Shown: positions 38,679 to 51,000, counted from the first letter of the stretch. The stretch: DNA of 64,000 nucleotides from Paramecium tetraurelia (GCF_000165425.1 NW_001799042.1:62001-126000), one strand, 5' to 3'. Translations and numbers: made by a program. Notes: generated by a model not told the origin, from the sequence alone.

Positions 38679-39799
38679 ATGAACAAGGCTTTTCAAAGAA
38701 GTAATGATTAATAACAATAATAGAGCATTCAGACAATAGTATTCTCAAAGGCAAAACACAGCATAACACTCAACAACGAAGTCCATTGAGTACAAAAGAA
38801 AATGATATCAAATTTAAATATCCTGAAGTTCTTCGTCGAAAAGAATCCAAACCTTTGTAAGTACAAACCAATTAATCAGACATGAGATCTCCAAGTGCAT
38901 AATCTACATAATCTCCAATTAATAGTAATAATTGAATATATTCATAAGAGAGCATTCTCATTACTCATAGATCTCAATCAATGTTTTAAGATGCATAATA
39001 CATTGATTATATTATCACAAACAAAGAAGTGAATCAATTTCTTAAAAAACACTTCCTACATGAACATATGCATACAAATAGTTCCAGAAATACAAATACT
39101 AAATTGATTTGTGATTCTTGGGATAAAGTGCCTGTAACCTACTTTATTAAAGCTCTATTTAATGAGTATCCTGAAATCATAGAGGATCATCATTTAAATG
39201 AAAAATTGAACATAAAATTGAAAACTCTCATAAAAGATTTGATATCTGAAGATGGACAAGTCTTATCATTGAATAAACTATAAATCCATACTCGTCATTT
39301 AGGATTGCTGGGATTGTTGCTGACTGCTCTCAGAGACATTCAAGATGCACCTACTGTCAATCATAATACTCCTCATAATTAATCTATCTCACATGAATAG
39401 GAAATCTCTACTACTTAATAACAATAACAATAGAAGTTTCATAAGATGGCTTCAGATATGGCATAATCAGCTGAAAATAGAATTAATGAATTGGTTAATC
39501 TGAAATTGCAATAATTCACAGTCAAACAAAAAGAATTAGAAAAATAGATTTAATAATTGAAATAGAAGGCAACTGAAAACTTTGATCTGTTCTAACATGA
39601 AGCCAAAAACAAATAAGTGATCAACAATCTAACCTAATAATTACAATAAAAAGATCAAATAATTGCAGATCTAGAATAAAAACTCATTAAGAAATGGATG
39701 AACTCATCAATCGAAGAAGAAATGCATGCGAATAAGATTACCTAGCCAAAAGCATCTCCAATCAAAATTTAGAGTCCAAGCCAATCTCCCTTTTAATGA
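38679..39799 (+). CDS. Coiled-coil protein of unknown function
   Basis: 357 residues with introns near 38737-38759 (CAG acceptor) and one of 24 nt near 38912-38935 (AAG acceptor). A Gln-rich start and Ser/Pro/Gln leader come first. A folded block follows near residues 90-190 (YIDYIITNKEVNQFLKKHFL, then DKVPVTYFIKALFNEYPEII). A coiled coil of about 110 residues comes next, then a Ser/Pro/Gln tail. TGA at 39797-39799. The next reading frame (-1) is open across this stop, reads SPFNDSNQYLQRMISN, and leads straight into the following gene. The two may therefore be one gene whose junction I could not resolve. No family was recognised. Confidence 0.65.
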
Positions 39800-39821
39800 T
39801 AGCAACCAATATTTGTAAAGA

Positions 39822-40943
39822 ATGATTAGTAACTTATGTACTGTGTGGGACTTAGGTTGTATTAATGAAGATTACAGATTTGCTTAGATTATAACAGCCT
39901 AAGAAAATAATTAAATGCCTTACTAACATTTTCAATTAATTCCCATTATAAAGACAATTCCTGGCTTCAATGATTTTATTTTTAAATCACAAAACAACAA
40001 TCACATCATCACTAATTTTATTTAGAATTGCATGAATAATGATAACAACATCATTTTGGATTTGTATTATGAAATTATCACTCTACTTCCAAATTTAAAA
40101 ATTAGCGATCAGGATTAATATTTAATAAATATAATGTAATTGTTTCTAAAATTAACAGTTACAATTTTGTAGATCAAAACTGTATTCAACATTAATAAAC
40201 TAAAAGAATGGGGAACCATCAAGAGACAACTTACTGAATAACAGAACTAATTTGTTAAGAATCTAATTAATCAGATAGTCTAAATTAATCAATACAGTAT
40301 CAAGTAAGTACCTCAATCCAAATTATGGAGTCAACAATAAATTTATCATGATCAATTTGTCTCAGAATTTAACAATAGACTAATTGAGAATCAAGTAATC
40401 AATAACATCTTACGAAAACAACTGAGTCAGATACATAATAAATAGAATACAAGGTTGTCTCTTATCATTAGGATTATTCAGTGCTTTTATTATAATGATG
40501 TTGAAGAATTAATTGGTCTCATGTAATCAATCCAAGGGGAAACAGATATAGACATCTATCTATCTAAACTAATCTTAGATTGCGATTGCATCAACCTAAT
40601 ATTGTTTCCTAGTTTGTTCAATCCCAAATTTGTTCTTAAATCAATTACTAACTTACTTTAATTTAAGTGTCCTGGACAATTCTACTTATTGTATACGAAG
40701 TAAGTGTGTTAAATTAGGAATATCGATCTATTGATCGACTTATTAACTAAAATGCATAACTCTATGAATTCAGATGTTGTTGTTAAATTATGGGATGTGC
40801 TTGGAGCTATTGCTAAGAGCGCAACCTTAAAGGAATGTAAAGAAGGTCTCTAATTTGTAATAAGATTATATTCAAATTCTCATCAAGCAACAATATTACA
40901 TAATATATAATAAGTATAAAAAAATTTAGCAATCCCAATCTGA
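39822..40943 (+). CDS. Helical-repeat protein of unknown function, possibly continuous with upstream gene
   Basis: An open frame of 373 codons starts MISNLCTVWDLGCINEDY. It is all-helical, Leu/Ile/Asn-rich text with armadillo- or HEAT-like spacing (for example NLKISDQDQYLINIMQLF, LLIDLLTKMHNSMNSDVVVK). No TM or catalytic motif. Only 22 bases separate its ATG from the previous TGA. No catalytic family was recognised. An 18-nt GTA...TAG stretch near 40,700 might be an in-frame intron. The end TGA at 40941-40943 lies 39 bases before the RPN9 start. Confidence 0.6.
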
Positions 40944-40982
40944 TTTTTTATTTTCAAATAATATTAAATAAATTAAATTAAA

Positions 40983-42117
40983 ATGAATATTTTGAATTAA
41001 CACTAAAATGCATTTCCACATCTCTTGCCTATCATTGATAGCATGAGAGTTTACTAAGAAATGAAATTGTGGAAGCAGCTGAGTGATTAATTGTTGGTCT
41101 ACATCAAGGATCCTCAAGTCAATCAAGGAACCCATTTGAAAGATCTTTTTGAGGGCTTTGTCAAGAAGTTTTATTAGGAAATTGATGAAATGAAATTAGT
41201 GCGTATTCTCATTAAGACTGCAGAATAATATGGAGATTTCCAGAGCAGAATTGATTTCCTCAAATAATTCAAATTGGATGAACAACCTCAATTAGTCATT
41301 GAAATTTTGATTGCCTTCTTCAAGTTGTAGTAGGGACAACTATAAGAAGTTGATGAATTACTAAAACAATACAAGCAAAAAAGTGAAAAATTACAAGAAG
41401 TCGATCCACTTGTATATTCCATGCTCTACTATTTGGCATACAATTTCTACAAAATCAAGAATGTCTATGAAGAATTCTATGTGAATGCCCTTCAATATCT
41501 TGCATACACAAATGATTAAGACATGTTGCAAGAACAAAAGGTACAACTCTCATATGAGATGGCTCTTGCAGTTTTGATTTCACCAAACATCTATAATTTC
41601 AGTGAATTGTTGCAACAACCAGTGTTAGTTAGCTTAAAAGAAAGTGCCCAATACACTTGGGTCTATCAATTGTTGGATATCTTCAATAGGGGCAGTGTGA
41701 GGGAATTGAATAATTTCTAATGGAATGAGGAGAGAAAAAGAGTTATTCCCAATTTCCAAGTTTTGAATGAAAAAATTAGAATAATGGCATTTCTTGAATT
41801 AGCATTCTCTTTGCCTAAAAATAACAGGGTTTGCACTTTCGAGGAATTGTCTTAAGTGTCAGAGTTACCCTTAAGTGACATCGAAAGATTGGTAATGAGA
41901 ACCATTAGTAAGGGGTTGGTCAAAGGCAGAATCAATTAAGTAATGCTATTGTATTAATAAATTTTAGGTAAAACAAACTATTACAATTTCCTATGTTGTT
42001 CCAAGAGTTTTGACTTTGGATAAAATTGAGATTATTAATAAGAAATTCGGTAATTGGGAGAAATCATTGAATGTCTTTCTTAAAGAAGTTGAAGATGTGA
42101 GGAAGACATTTAATTGA
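40983..42117 (+). CDS. RPN9: 26S proteasome lid subunit RPN9/PSMD13
   Basis: 368 residues with one 28-nt intron at 41940-41967. It matches PSMD13 in order: N-terminal helical repeats (LVRILIKTAEQYGDFQSRID), YYLAYNFYKIKNVYEEFY, SPNIYNFSELLQQPVL, then the PCI winged helix (KIRIMAFLELAFSLP, RTISKGLVKGRINQV) and the VVPRVLTLDKI strand typical of the family. Known role: a non-catalytic PCI subunit of the regulatory particle lid. Start chosen at 40983. It shares the window with a deubiquitinase, a Skp1-like and a RING protein, but these are not adjacent enough to suggest more than coincidence. Confidence 0.92.
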
Positions 42118-42278
42118 TATATATAAATGTATAAAATCAATTAATTATTCACAAAAAGTATATTTTTTGATAGATTTAATCATTAATATTTGATAGACCA
42201 CACATATTAGATGACACATACAATCATAATGAATTAGAATGAATGAAAATATGGTTGCAATCACTTAATTTAATAGAC

Positions 42279-42903
42279 TCAAATTCTAAATTTTGGTTTA
42301 TGTGAAGACTTCTTTTTCAAAGAGATATCTATGTTTTCTTTGTCGTGACCAGGTTCTTATACTGAATAACTAATGTTTCTTAATGGTTATTTGGTTATTA
42401 ATTCTATAGAGTAATTTTGTTTCTTCTTTAGAGGAGTGTATGTCGAAAATTAATCACTAACATTATTTGAGACTTATTTTAATTTTACTTTAAGATCTTC
42501 ATTTGAAACATTCAATTAATTTATGGTGATTTAATTTTCTGAATGGATCATTTTTAGAGTGGATATTTCTTGTGTGTAGTTATCCAATTTTTTAGAAAGA
42601 AATCTTTCAAATTAGGACAATTAAGTGTTGATTTTAGATATTATTTGATTTTAATCCAATTTTAATGCTATTTCATGAATAACCCATTAGCATAACTATT
42701 TATATTCGATGAGAATAGACTCTATAAGATTCCCACAGTGATAGGATTTTTTGGAAAGACAATTTAATTGAGAACCACCTCTAAAAAGTAGAAAATCAAA
42801 TATACTTGTAAGGTACTCTCATAGGAGTGATTGATTATTCAGATTTGCAAAAAGCTCTGCAATTATTTGATATGCTGGAAATACTAGAAATAGTTGATTT
42901 CAT
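42279..42903 (-). CDS. Small coiled-coil protein of unknown function
   Basis: 199 residues with one 25-nt intron at 42781-42805. It opens MKSTISSISSISNNCRAF. Residues 55-130 form a likely coiled coil (NTQLSQFERFLSKKLDNY, then LNVSNEDLKVKLKQVSNNV). The tail is basic with a KENIDISLKKK segment. No TM. No family was recognised. The frame closes exactly after the intron. Confidence 0.75.
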
Positions 42904-43220
42904 ATTATTCGTTAAAATAATTAATAAAAATAAATAAAAAAATAGCTTAAGACAATTATAATTAAGAACTTTAATGAATTTTACATTGAATAAACTTCCA
43001 TTCCCAATATCGATACATTTTTAGACATTCTTATAATTTAGAATCTATAATAAGTAATTTACTAAATTATATTGGTATAACTAAATGGAACTTGAATGAT
43101 CTCGATATTGAAAATTGTAGTAGAATAACAAACTATTTCTGTTGAAATCCTTATCCATTTAAGGAATAAATTCTGTAAATTATAAGATTTTAATAATAAT
43201 TTTTATAACTAAATTTGATT
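42904..43220. other. Divergent intergenic region
   Basis: About 315 AT-rich bases between oppositely oriented ATGs. Nothing coding was recognised. Confidence 0.5.
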
Positions 43221-44123
43221 ATGGCAGCATCTTTGCATATTTAATTTTATCTAGATAAACTGATGAAAATTGATCATGATTTAGGAGGAACAGCTGCAGC
43301 TTGTATATAATACTTATATATTTCAATAGAGAAAAAGACAGGAGATGATTTTATTAGTTTAAAAGATTCAATCCATAACTTGCTGTTTAAGTTGAGATCG
43401 AAGATCGAAGAGAAACACAAATATGCTAATGTTTAAAGAAATCAAGATGCTATAAAATTGGACATTGAAATAAGAGATCTAATCACTGATATTGAAAGAT
43501 TGTTAGATAGGCTGAATGAGGCTTTGAGAAAATAATCTAAAGATAAAAAGGTATTACAAACTCATAAAAGTTAAGAAATACCCCGAGTAGAACATCCAAG
43601 CTAAACAAAAGGCTTATTCAAATTACAGATAATAACTTTATGACTTATAATAATTGCTAGATCCAAATGCAGTCTTTGATTAATAGTAAACCAACAATAG
43701 TGTAGAAACAGTCAGTACATTGAAGATGAAATTGATGGATCAAGATGGTAGAAAGCCTCCCCCATCATAATAGATGAGTTAAGAAGAGAAGGATGCCATC
43801 TAAAGATGGAAATAGAATGATGAGTTAATGGATAAATAACTTGATAATCTTGTAGATGGTACTTAAAAATGGAAGGAGAATGCAATGGCGATTGGTGGAG
43901 TATAATTCTGAATTGATTTTTATAGAAAATTGATCATACAAGTAAATAAATTGACCATTTGACTGTTAAAGTGGATGAAACTAATGCAGAATTATACAAA
44001 TAGAATAGCTAGTTGAAGAAGATTGTCGAAAAGTACAGACAACCAAATAAGTTCTGTTTGGACATGGTTCTAGTATTCATACTAATTGGATTATGTGGTG
44101 TAATCTATGTAATCCTAAAATGA
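43221..44123 (+). CDS. Qc-type SNARE, syntaxin-8/SYP7-like
   Basis: 283 residues with introns of 25 nt near 43552-43576 and 26 nt near 43901-43926. The N-terminal helical region runs through residue 120. The SNARE motif follows near residues 180-250 (DKQLDNLVDGTQKWKENAMA, then IDHTSKQIDHLTVKVDETNA, with a plausible zero-layer Gln). A single C-terminal TM anchor ends the protein (LDMVLVFILIGLCGVIYVI) with one Lys left after it. Known: tail-anchored Qc-SNAREs act in endosomal or trans-Golgi fusion. Exact orthology among Qc-SNAREs cannot be fixed by eye. Confidence 0.85.
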
Positions 44124-44340
44124 ATGTATCAATACATGAACAATTCATAATTATAACAAATTAAATAATAAAATTAATAATTATAATAAATATTAATACT
44201 GATAAATTCAAAATTAGATAATAATATCATTTTAATAATACTATACTATTAATAAGCAAGTAATCAACATCTTCTTTTTGATATGATATTACATTTACAC
44301 TAAATAATCAGCATTATTTGATATTATTTATTTCACCTAC

Positions 44341-44694
44341 ATGTTATAGCATGAACCCCATACCCATGAGTTACTACTAAGATGTGTTTTTTTGAGAAAT
44401 GCTCTCTCATGCGTTTATAATCTTCTGAGAACCTCTCAAAAAAATCTTAAATTGATTCAGGATATTATTGGATCACTTCCTCATAAGGTTCATTCAATAA
44501 TGGATATTATTCAAAGATGTGCATATAAATTGAAGAATGTTTATAATAATGAAGATCTGACAATTTATCTTTATCAAACCAGTCCTATCTAAAAAATTCT
44601 CCTAATTCTTTTGCTATATATCATTTACACACATCTCAAATATGGTTATGTAACTAAAACCATATTCTCGATTGATTGCTTATTAATTTTATGA
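44341..44694 (+). CDS. Possible small membrane protein
   Basis: A 117-codon open frame, of which 66 codons lack even TAA/TAG. A helical middle (LIQDIIGSLPHKVHSIMDII) is followed by a hydrophobic segment (ILLILLLYIIYTHL). No family was recognised. It stands alone in an AT-rich gap of 1.2 kb, so chance is possible. Confidence 0.35.
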
Positions 44695-45338
44695 AGATTT
44701 TTACTAATTTCAAAATCTTCCTTATATATTTCCCTGTCTTTTTTGCCTAGGTTTATCCATTTAAAGATAAATGGGGATCAAATTTAAAAACAATTCTTTA
44801 CTTTTTAGCATTTGTGCTATCATCTGCCCTTTCACCATGTCAATTATTATTTTTATAAATTTAATTATATATACGCTAAATTTTTAATGAAAATATAACA
44901 ATAATATTGATAATAATTATGTGTTTTTAACTTCAATCATTTCTTTTAAGAGATATCCAATAAAATAAATTGTATAATTATTATTAATTATCATATAAAA
45001 CTATGATAAACTATCATCCACTATAAATTCTTCAAATTCTTCTACAGATTGTTGGTAATAATATTTAACTTTAAATTAATATTAATTATTTTAACATCTG
45101 AATAGGCATGAATACAAATCATAATGAAGTATTGTTTAAAATATTTTCTATTGTAGTTTTGAACTTATTATTATAATATATAAATAGAATTAGAAATGGA
45201 ATAAATAACTTTGTTTTTATTATAATCTAAATATTTTCTTATTTCATTAGGTATATTTGATTGATTGTGATTCTTAAGGACAAGGCATAATTCCATTTAA
45301 TAAATAACTATTATATTTAAATAAGACTAATCATTCCG
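44695..45338. other. Intergenic, nothing recognised
   Basis: About 640 very AT-rich bases with many ATAAT runs. No coding or RNA signal was seen. Confidence 0.5.
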
Positions 45339-45824
45339 TCAATTTCTTTTGATAATTGTATCAAATTGCTTTTATATTTCTTTTTCTAATTCCGGTGTAT
45401 ATTCAACATTGATATTGCATTTTTTCAAGAACTCCTATGTTGTGCAGCCTACAAATTCGCAAGCAAAGGATGCTAACATTAGATTAGATAGATGTTCTAA
45501 GCCCAAGTCATCTGCAAGTTTTAATATGGTTTGTCTTTCAATTGGAGTAATTGATTTTAAGAAATTGCATTCTATCTCATTCAAATAGGTCTCTATTTTC
45601 CCATTGGGCACAGGCTTTGGGATGATTGAAATCTCAGAAGTTAACAATTTTTGTAGAAAATCGACGACTTTGATAACAATAACACTTTCCACTTTAAAAT
45701 TGAAAATTGTTTTATTTCTAGAGTTTTCTAGGAAAATAAATTTAGATTTTTTTACCTTGAATTTGGGAATTAGTTTTACTAAACTTCTATAAAATTGGAA
45801 CTGGAATGTTAACTTATTTATCAT
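45339..45824 (-). CDS. Divergent Skp1-family protein
   Basis: 161 residues with no intron needed. The C-terminal half follows Skp1: VVDFLQKLLTSEIS, an acidic LNEIECNFLKS, LKLADDLGLEHLSNLMLASF, and the end CTTQEFLKKCNINVEYTPEL, which matches the Skp1 tail (EEIRKTFNIENDFTPEEE). The N-terminal BTB-like strands are poorly conserved and basic. Known: Skp1 links F-box proteins to cullin-1 E3 ligases. Inferred: a diverged paralogue whose F-box or cullin contacts may differ. Confidence 0.75.
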
Positions 45825-46012
45825 CTAAAGTATTGATGATCATTTTGACAAAATAATTTAATATAATAATTATAATTATAATTAAACCAAGCTTATCTTG
45901 GTGAAACACCATGGACAGTAAGACTTTGTTATACTAACCAATCGTATGAAGAGTATTTTGATATCATTCTATTATAATCTAATATGCTATCAATAAATTA
46001 TTAAAATCAAGA
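45825..46012. other. Divergent intergenic region
   Basis: About 190 bases between the ATG of the Skp1-like gene and the ATG of pseudokinase 4. Nothing coding was seen. Confidence 0.45.
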
Positions 46013-47570
46013 ATGGGGTCTTGTACTTAGAAACTGAAAAAGGCTAACTAAGAAAATCTCCAAAGAAAGCATATGCAAAAAACTTTGTAGGTTTAGCATT
46101 CAAAAAATCAATCAATCCAAACTCAAGAATCTGTTCAAGAGAAAAAAAAGAAGGATAAGTTTTTGTAAACTGATTAATCTCTTAACATCCATAATTTCAT
46201 TCTGATTTAAACATGTAAATTGTCTAAAGTCTATTCCATTGTTTCCAACAACATTAAGGATAATTAAGTTTAAACCCAAAATAAGTCATACATTGAAAAT
46301 ATGCAGATCATATAGAATAATCTGACTGGGAGAATTAGAGTAATGGAGACACTAAAATTGGACGAGAAATAAACTAAACAATACATGGATAATATTATAG
46401 CAAATCCTTTAGTATTTTTAATATAAAGAATATTAGTCACATCCTAACATCGCACAAACACATGAGATGTATTAGGACGATGAAACTATCCATATAATTC
46501 ATGACTATTGCAGTGGAGGACGATTAAGTACCCTATTTGTAAAACTGGGCCAGGGGATAAGTGAGCATATAGCTTTGAAGATATTGGTATAGATGATAGA
46601 ATCCTTGAATTACCTTCACATGAAAGGATTCAATCATGGTCATTTGACACAAAATAGTTTTTCAAGAACAGATGAATCAGAGAACTATTTTATTAAACTC
46701 ACTGATATAAAACCAATTTACTTAAAGCCTTAGGTTACGTTTGAGCAATTATAGTTTTTTGCTCCTGAAGTAATTGATAACGATTAGGATTATTCAATTG
46801 CTAGAGATGTTTGGTCAATAGGCATCATATTTTATAAGCTTCTAACTGGAAATCTTCCTTATTCATCAACTTAATCGAGTAAATTGAAATAAGAAATACG
46901 AAAGGGTATTCTCTAATTTAGTGATTTATAATTTGATAAAGTGTCCACCAGGGCTAAGGAATTATTAAGTAAACTACTCTCCTTTAATCCATCAATAAGA
47001 TCTGATCTTAATTAAATCATCAAATCACCAATGTATAGAAAATTAGTATCTCAAACTAAACAAATTAGCCAATAATCTGTAAATGCCTTGACGAATATTA
47101 AACCAGCCAATGTTATATAATCATTGTTCTTATAATTTTTGGTTAGTTAATTTTGCCAAAACTAATAAAATGAAATTTATTAAATGTTTAATAAATACGA
47201 TCAAAATGGAGATGCTAAATTAAATAGGACTGAAATATGTGAACTTTTATATTAGTAACTTAGATCTAAAGAGTAAGCACAAAAACATGTTGATTTGATA
47301 TTTTAAGCAATCGATACAGATCATAATGGTACCATTGATTGTGATGAATTCATTAGATGCATTGTAGACAGACAGGCATTGATCACTACTCCTAATCTTA
47401 AGGCGATATTCAAAATATTGTCTAATGGCAAAGGATCAATTCACAAAAAACGATTTATGCAATGTTTCTAGGTTGATTAAAAATAAACTGATGAGATGTT
47501 TGCTTCCATCACCAAATCAAAGAGAATCACTTTCAAAGTATTTTCCAAAACCATGATGGAACTTGTATGA
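46013..47570 (+). CDS. CDPK-like pseudokinase 4 (MGSC), EF-hands
   Basis: 510 residues with one intron at 46412-46436, at the family-conserved position. The second conserved intron is absent here. It starts MGSCTQKLKKANQ. The beta3 region LTGRIRVMETLKL has Met where the lysine should be. The catalytic loop is HGHLTQNSF. The DFG position is DIK. FFAPEV and IARDVWSIGIIFYKLLTG are kept. EF-hands: a slightly altered loop DQNGDAKLNRTE, and a canonical DTDHNGTIDCDE. Inferred: a calcium-responsive, lipid-anchored pseudokinase. It is the nearest neighbour of pseudokinase 5, with one membrane-protein gene between. Confidence 0.88.
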
Positions 47571-47616
47571 GTGATATAAGTATTTCATACTAATTTTGAT
47601 ATATTATTTTATTTAT

Positions 47617-48273
47617 ATGGAAGAACCTTTAATTTAGAATGAGGAAATTGAATCAAAAATTCCAAATGAAAAAGTCATGACAAGACTCATCAAAGGCGAG
47701 TTTAGGTTTGAGAGAAGACAGTACATATTTTTAAACGTTAATACTGTGAATTTAGTAAGAGAATGCAGTAAGTAATTAGGTGTTAACTATTTATAACCTG
47801 ATTGGTCCTATCAATATTGAAGCCCAGAAATCTTTAATCTTTTATGAGGATACTAGAGTACCTTTAAATGATCAGGACTTCACTTTGATGAATTTATTAA
47901 ATGCCTTGATTGTAGTTCATCTCTTGAGAATCTTCACTTGTTTATTGGGTTTCTTCAGTGTTTCATAGGTAATCGAATGTATTGAATGGTGTAGAAATCC
48001 GGTAAAATTATGACTTATTTTATGATTATGTCTACAGTGTGTGTGCTTTGTAGAGGAATCATATCCTTATTGATTGTGCTAAATTATACAGCAATAAAAG
48101 ATACTTGTAATTTGATTTTTGGAGGTGGAACTGATGACATCGGTTCATTAATGGCAATGTAATTTTTAGTTGTACTTATACTTTTTGTAATTGCAGAAAT
48201 ATTGCTTGCTTTGATCTCATTAATATAATGTTCAAAAACTAAGGAGGAATATAGAAGTACAACTAATCTATGA
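47617..48273 (+). CDS. Four-TM protein of unknown function
   Basis: 201 residues with introns 47755-47779 and 47969-47994. The cytoplasmic N-terminus is short (MEEPLIQNEEIESKIPNEKV). Four hydrophobic helices follow: near residues 76-100 (LNALIVVHLLRIFTCLLGFF), 105-125, 150-175 (FLVVLILFVIAEILLALISL), plus a weaker one near residue 50. A hydrophilic tail KTKEEYRSTTNL ends it. No family was recognised. It starts 46 bases after pseudokinase 4 stops. Confidence 0.75.
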
Positions 48274-48752
48274 TATCTTAGTTTGGATTAAGCATAAGGA
48301 GAAAATGATGAAGAATTATGAATTGTGCTATGAAGTCGCCATTTGTTAATTAGATGAATGATTATTAAATATCTGTAACATTCAATTTCACATATTATAA
48401 ATTTATATAGATTTTAATCATTTAAATCCATAAAATGACATTTGATTTGCATTCGTATTTACTATTTCTTAAGGCATAGTAAGGGAATAACAGAAACATC
48501 ATGTACAGATTCTCACCAGTAGACATTTAAGTTTAAAACGATATTTTTGATTTCGTTATGTTTATGTAAGAGATTAGAATTAATTATAACCATAAGTTGA
48601 ATCATCATTAAATAAGCAAAAGTGGGTTGCATTTTACCAAGAAGTAAAATATTTTGCATTTGAGTTATTTTCTACAAATTACTACTTATGAAATAACGCA
48701 CAACATTTATTATCTGATAATAATTAAATAAACTCAATAATATATATTCGTT
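48274..48752 (+). other. Intergenic with an open frame in phase with pseudokinase 5
   Basis: From an ATG at 48434 a frame runs without TGA straight into the start of pseudokinase 5. Its first 50 codons read like protein (MTFDLHSYLLFLKAQQGNNR). It would add about 106 residues upstream of MGNC. Since all four paralogues begin at MGxC, the downstream start is preferred and this frame is probably chance or a separate small gene. Confidence 0.3.
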
Positions 48753-50288
48753 ATGGGTAATTGCAGCACCAAAAAGAAAGTCAAAAAAGATGTAGAAGTA
48801 CTTGTATCTACATAAGGACCCGAGGAAAAACCTAGAATTGATAGAAAATAATAAAAGTCTTACACATTTACTCCTATTCTTGCTAGATCACTTTTACCGG
48901 ACACAGTTAATGAGTCCGTTATTTCAATACGTTCCACCAAAAAATTTATTGATTCATCGAAATAACAAATCTAAATTCGAGCTGGACTCTTGAGAGTTTA
49001 TACCATATTAGGAGCCAAACCAGACTCTTATTTAGAAAAATTGGATGATAAACAAATAAGGATAGTCCAACACAATATAAGTGGAATTAAAAAGAGAGTA
49101 GAAACAATCAATAAATTTGATACTTCTACACAGAATTTTATTCTCAAAATCTAAAAAACCAGATTAGTATTTAAATATATAACATTAGTAAAATGATTAT
49201 ATCTGTCCAATAACTAATATTTATGAAGACTCTGATAAATACTACCTGTTATCCGACTATTGTAGTGGTGGCAGTTTAGCTGCATTAAAGGGAAAGTTAT
49301 AGGATAGTTAAGTGACTATCCTATTAAACTAGATGGTCACAGCCATTTCTTATTTGCATTCCAAAAAGATGGTTCATGGTAAGTTGTCTTTGGATAGTTT
49401 TCATTTATTAAGTGATTTAAATAGTTTATTTTGTAAGATGGTTGATGCAAACAGTTTATTTTATGGGAAAGAGTAGGTTAAGATAGAACCATCATTAGAA
49501 GATTACGCAGATGATGTCTATGCTTTAGGGACGATCGGTTATTAATTATTGACTGGTTTAATTCCTTATTAGATTAAAAACTATAAATAATAAGAAGATG
49601 GAGAAAATGAACTCATCTTATATTTTAGTGAAGGAACTTCAACTACTTTAAAATCAATACTGAAGAAAATGTTAGACAAGAATAGAAGTGAGAGAATTAC
49701 TTTGGAAGAAGTTAAAAGATAATTATCTAAAAATGATATGAGACATAAGTACTCGGATTTCTTAATAAAGCCTTTGTATTATTTATCAAAATGTAAACAA
49801 AGGAATTATTTTCACGTTGTAATTCTGGCTTTTATGCTGAACAAATTCAATTAGGAAGAAGAATGCATTTTATAGAAAATCTTCAATGATGCAGACCTTG
49901 ATTAAGATGGATTATTGATGAAAGACGACATCATTCGATTATATAAATCTATAGTTGAGTATGAGACTATAAATGTCGATATTCAACAATTATTTTAAAA
50001 ATTAGATGTAAAAAACAAAGAAGCATTAGATATAAAGGAGTTTATATCAGCAGCATTAAACCTCGATGAGTTATTGTCGTAAACATATTTAGAGGCCTGC
50101 TTTAAATATTTATAGAATCAAAGAGGGCAAATTACATGCAATAGTGTCAAAAAACATATTGAGATTAACGAATAATTGTTCAATTCGACTTTAGAGGACA
50201 TCAATGGGCAATTCAAGGTAATAAATCAATAGATATTTCTTAGGTAAATTATACTGAATTTACTGAGATAATGAGATAATTATAATGA
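48753..50288 (+). CDS. CDPK-like pseudokinase 5 (MGNC), most diverged
   Basis: 495 residues with introns 49167-49188 (conserved position) and 50218-50243 (second conserved position). It starts MGNCSTKKKVKKD, with a polybasic patch behind the lipidation signal. Beta3 is ISGIKKRVETINKF. The catalytic loop is HGKLSLDSF. The DFG position is DAN. The APE motif is lost, and the F-helix region is DDVYALGTIGYQLLTG. One canonical EF-hand (DLDQDGLLMKDD); the second is degenerate (LDVKNKEALDIKEF). Inferred: the member furthest from an active kinase. Its stop lies one base from that of the convergent MGCV gene. Confidence 0.85.
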
Positions 50289-50289
50289 T

Positions 50290-50784
50290 TCAAAGTATGG
50301 ATTATAATAGAGTTTATATTTGATTAATATTACTTTATATACATTAATATTATGGTTTTTTTATGTAGATATTTAGTTAAACAGTTAATTATAATTTATT
50401 TGGACTGTAATTTCTGAAGGATGCTACTTAAATAAGACTGAATTTTGGAATTCTACTTATTTACCACATTTAATATGGCTTTTTGATTGAGTAGATTAGA
50501 AATCCTCTAAATAGAAAGAGAAGTTACTTTTAGATGAAAATTGATAAATAAAAATCGATAATCAATCGTCTGATTGCTTTCTTTGATCTTGAGTGAATCT
50601 TCTTTACATAATAGGATTAAGTTTTATTTGGAATACATCCTTTTTATTTTCTTGGGGAGTAGTTTTTCTAAATTAGATCAGTTTATTACTAAGAATTGAT
50701 TCCATTTGGTCCTTTATCTTTATCAGCCTAGTCGGCATATAATGCATCCTATCTTTTGCTTTGTTTTTACTAAACACAGCCCAT
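50290..50784 (-). CDS. Probable small lipid-anchored protein (MGCV), 3' end uncertain
   Basis: It opens MGCVQQKQSKRQDALYADQA, giving an N-terminal Gly plus Cys (myristoylation/palmitoylation) followed by a basic, Gln-rich region. The unspliced frame reaches TGA at 50290-50292 (164 codons). The second half is less protein-like and holds at least one good intron candidate of 21 nt (GTA...TAG) that keeps the frame. The true 3' end may be earlier. No kinase or EF-hand domain. It shares only its lipidation-type start with the pseudokinases. Confidence 0.5.
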
Positions 50785-50832
50785 TTTATTTGGCTTGTTT
50801 ATTTATATATAAATGAATGATAAATCTTATAG

Positions 50833-51000
50833 TCATTAATATAATAACCTATTATTATTTTAATTATTTTCAAGCAATTTAATGTTTTAGGTTTATGCAA
50901 CAGCCATTTGAAATAAATGCGAAATTTCATCATCGCCATACTGATATTTGGAGATGATGACCTCAAACATAATAGTTTAAGGGTGATTAGCCAGATACAT
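50833..51000 (-). CDS. Possible 55-residue peptide
   Basis: A short frame starts MYLANHPQTIMFEVIISKYQ and continues YGDDEISHLFQMAVAQ, ending TGA at 50833. The text is protein-like but too short to identify. It could be an upstream exon of another gene. It lies head-to-head with the next gene, 48 bases between ATGs. Confidence 0.35.
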
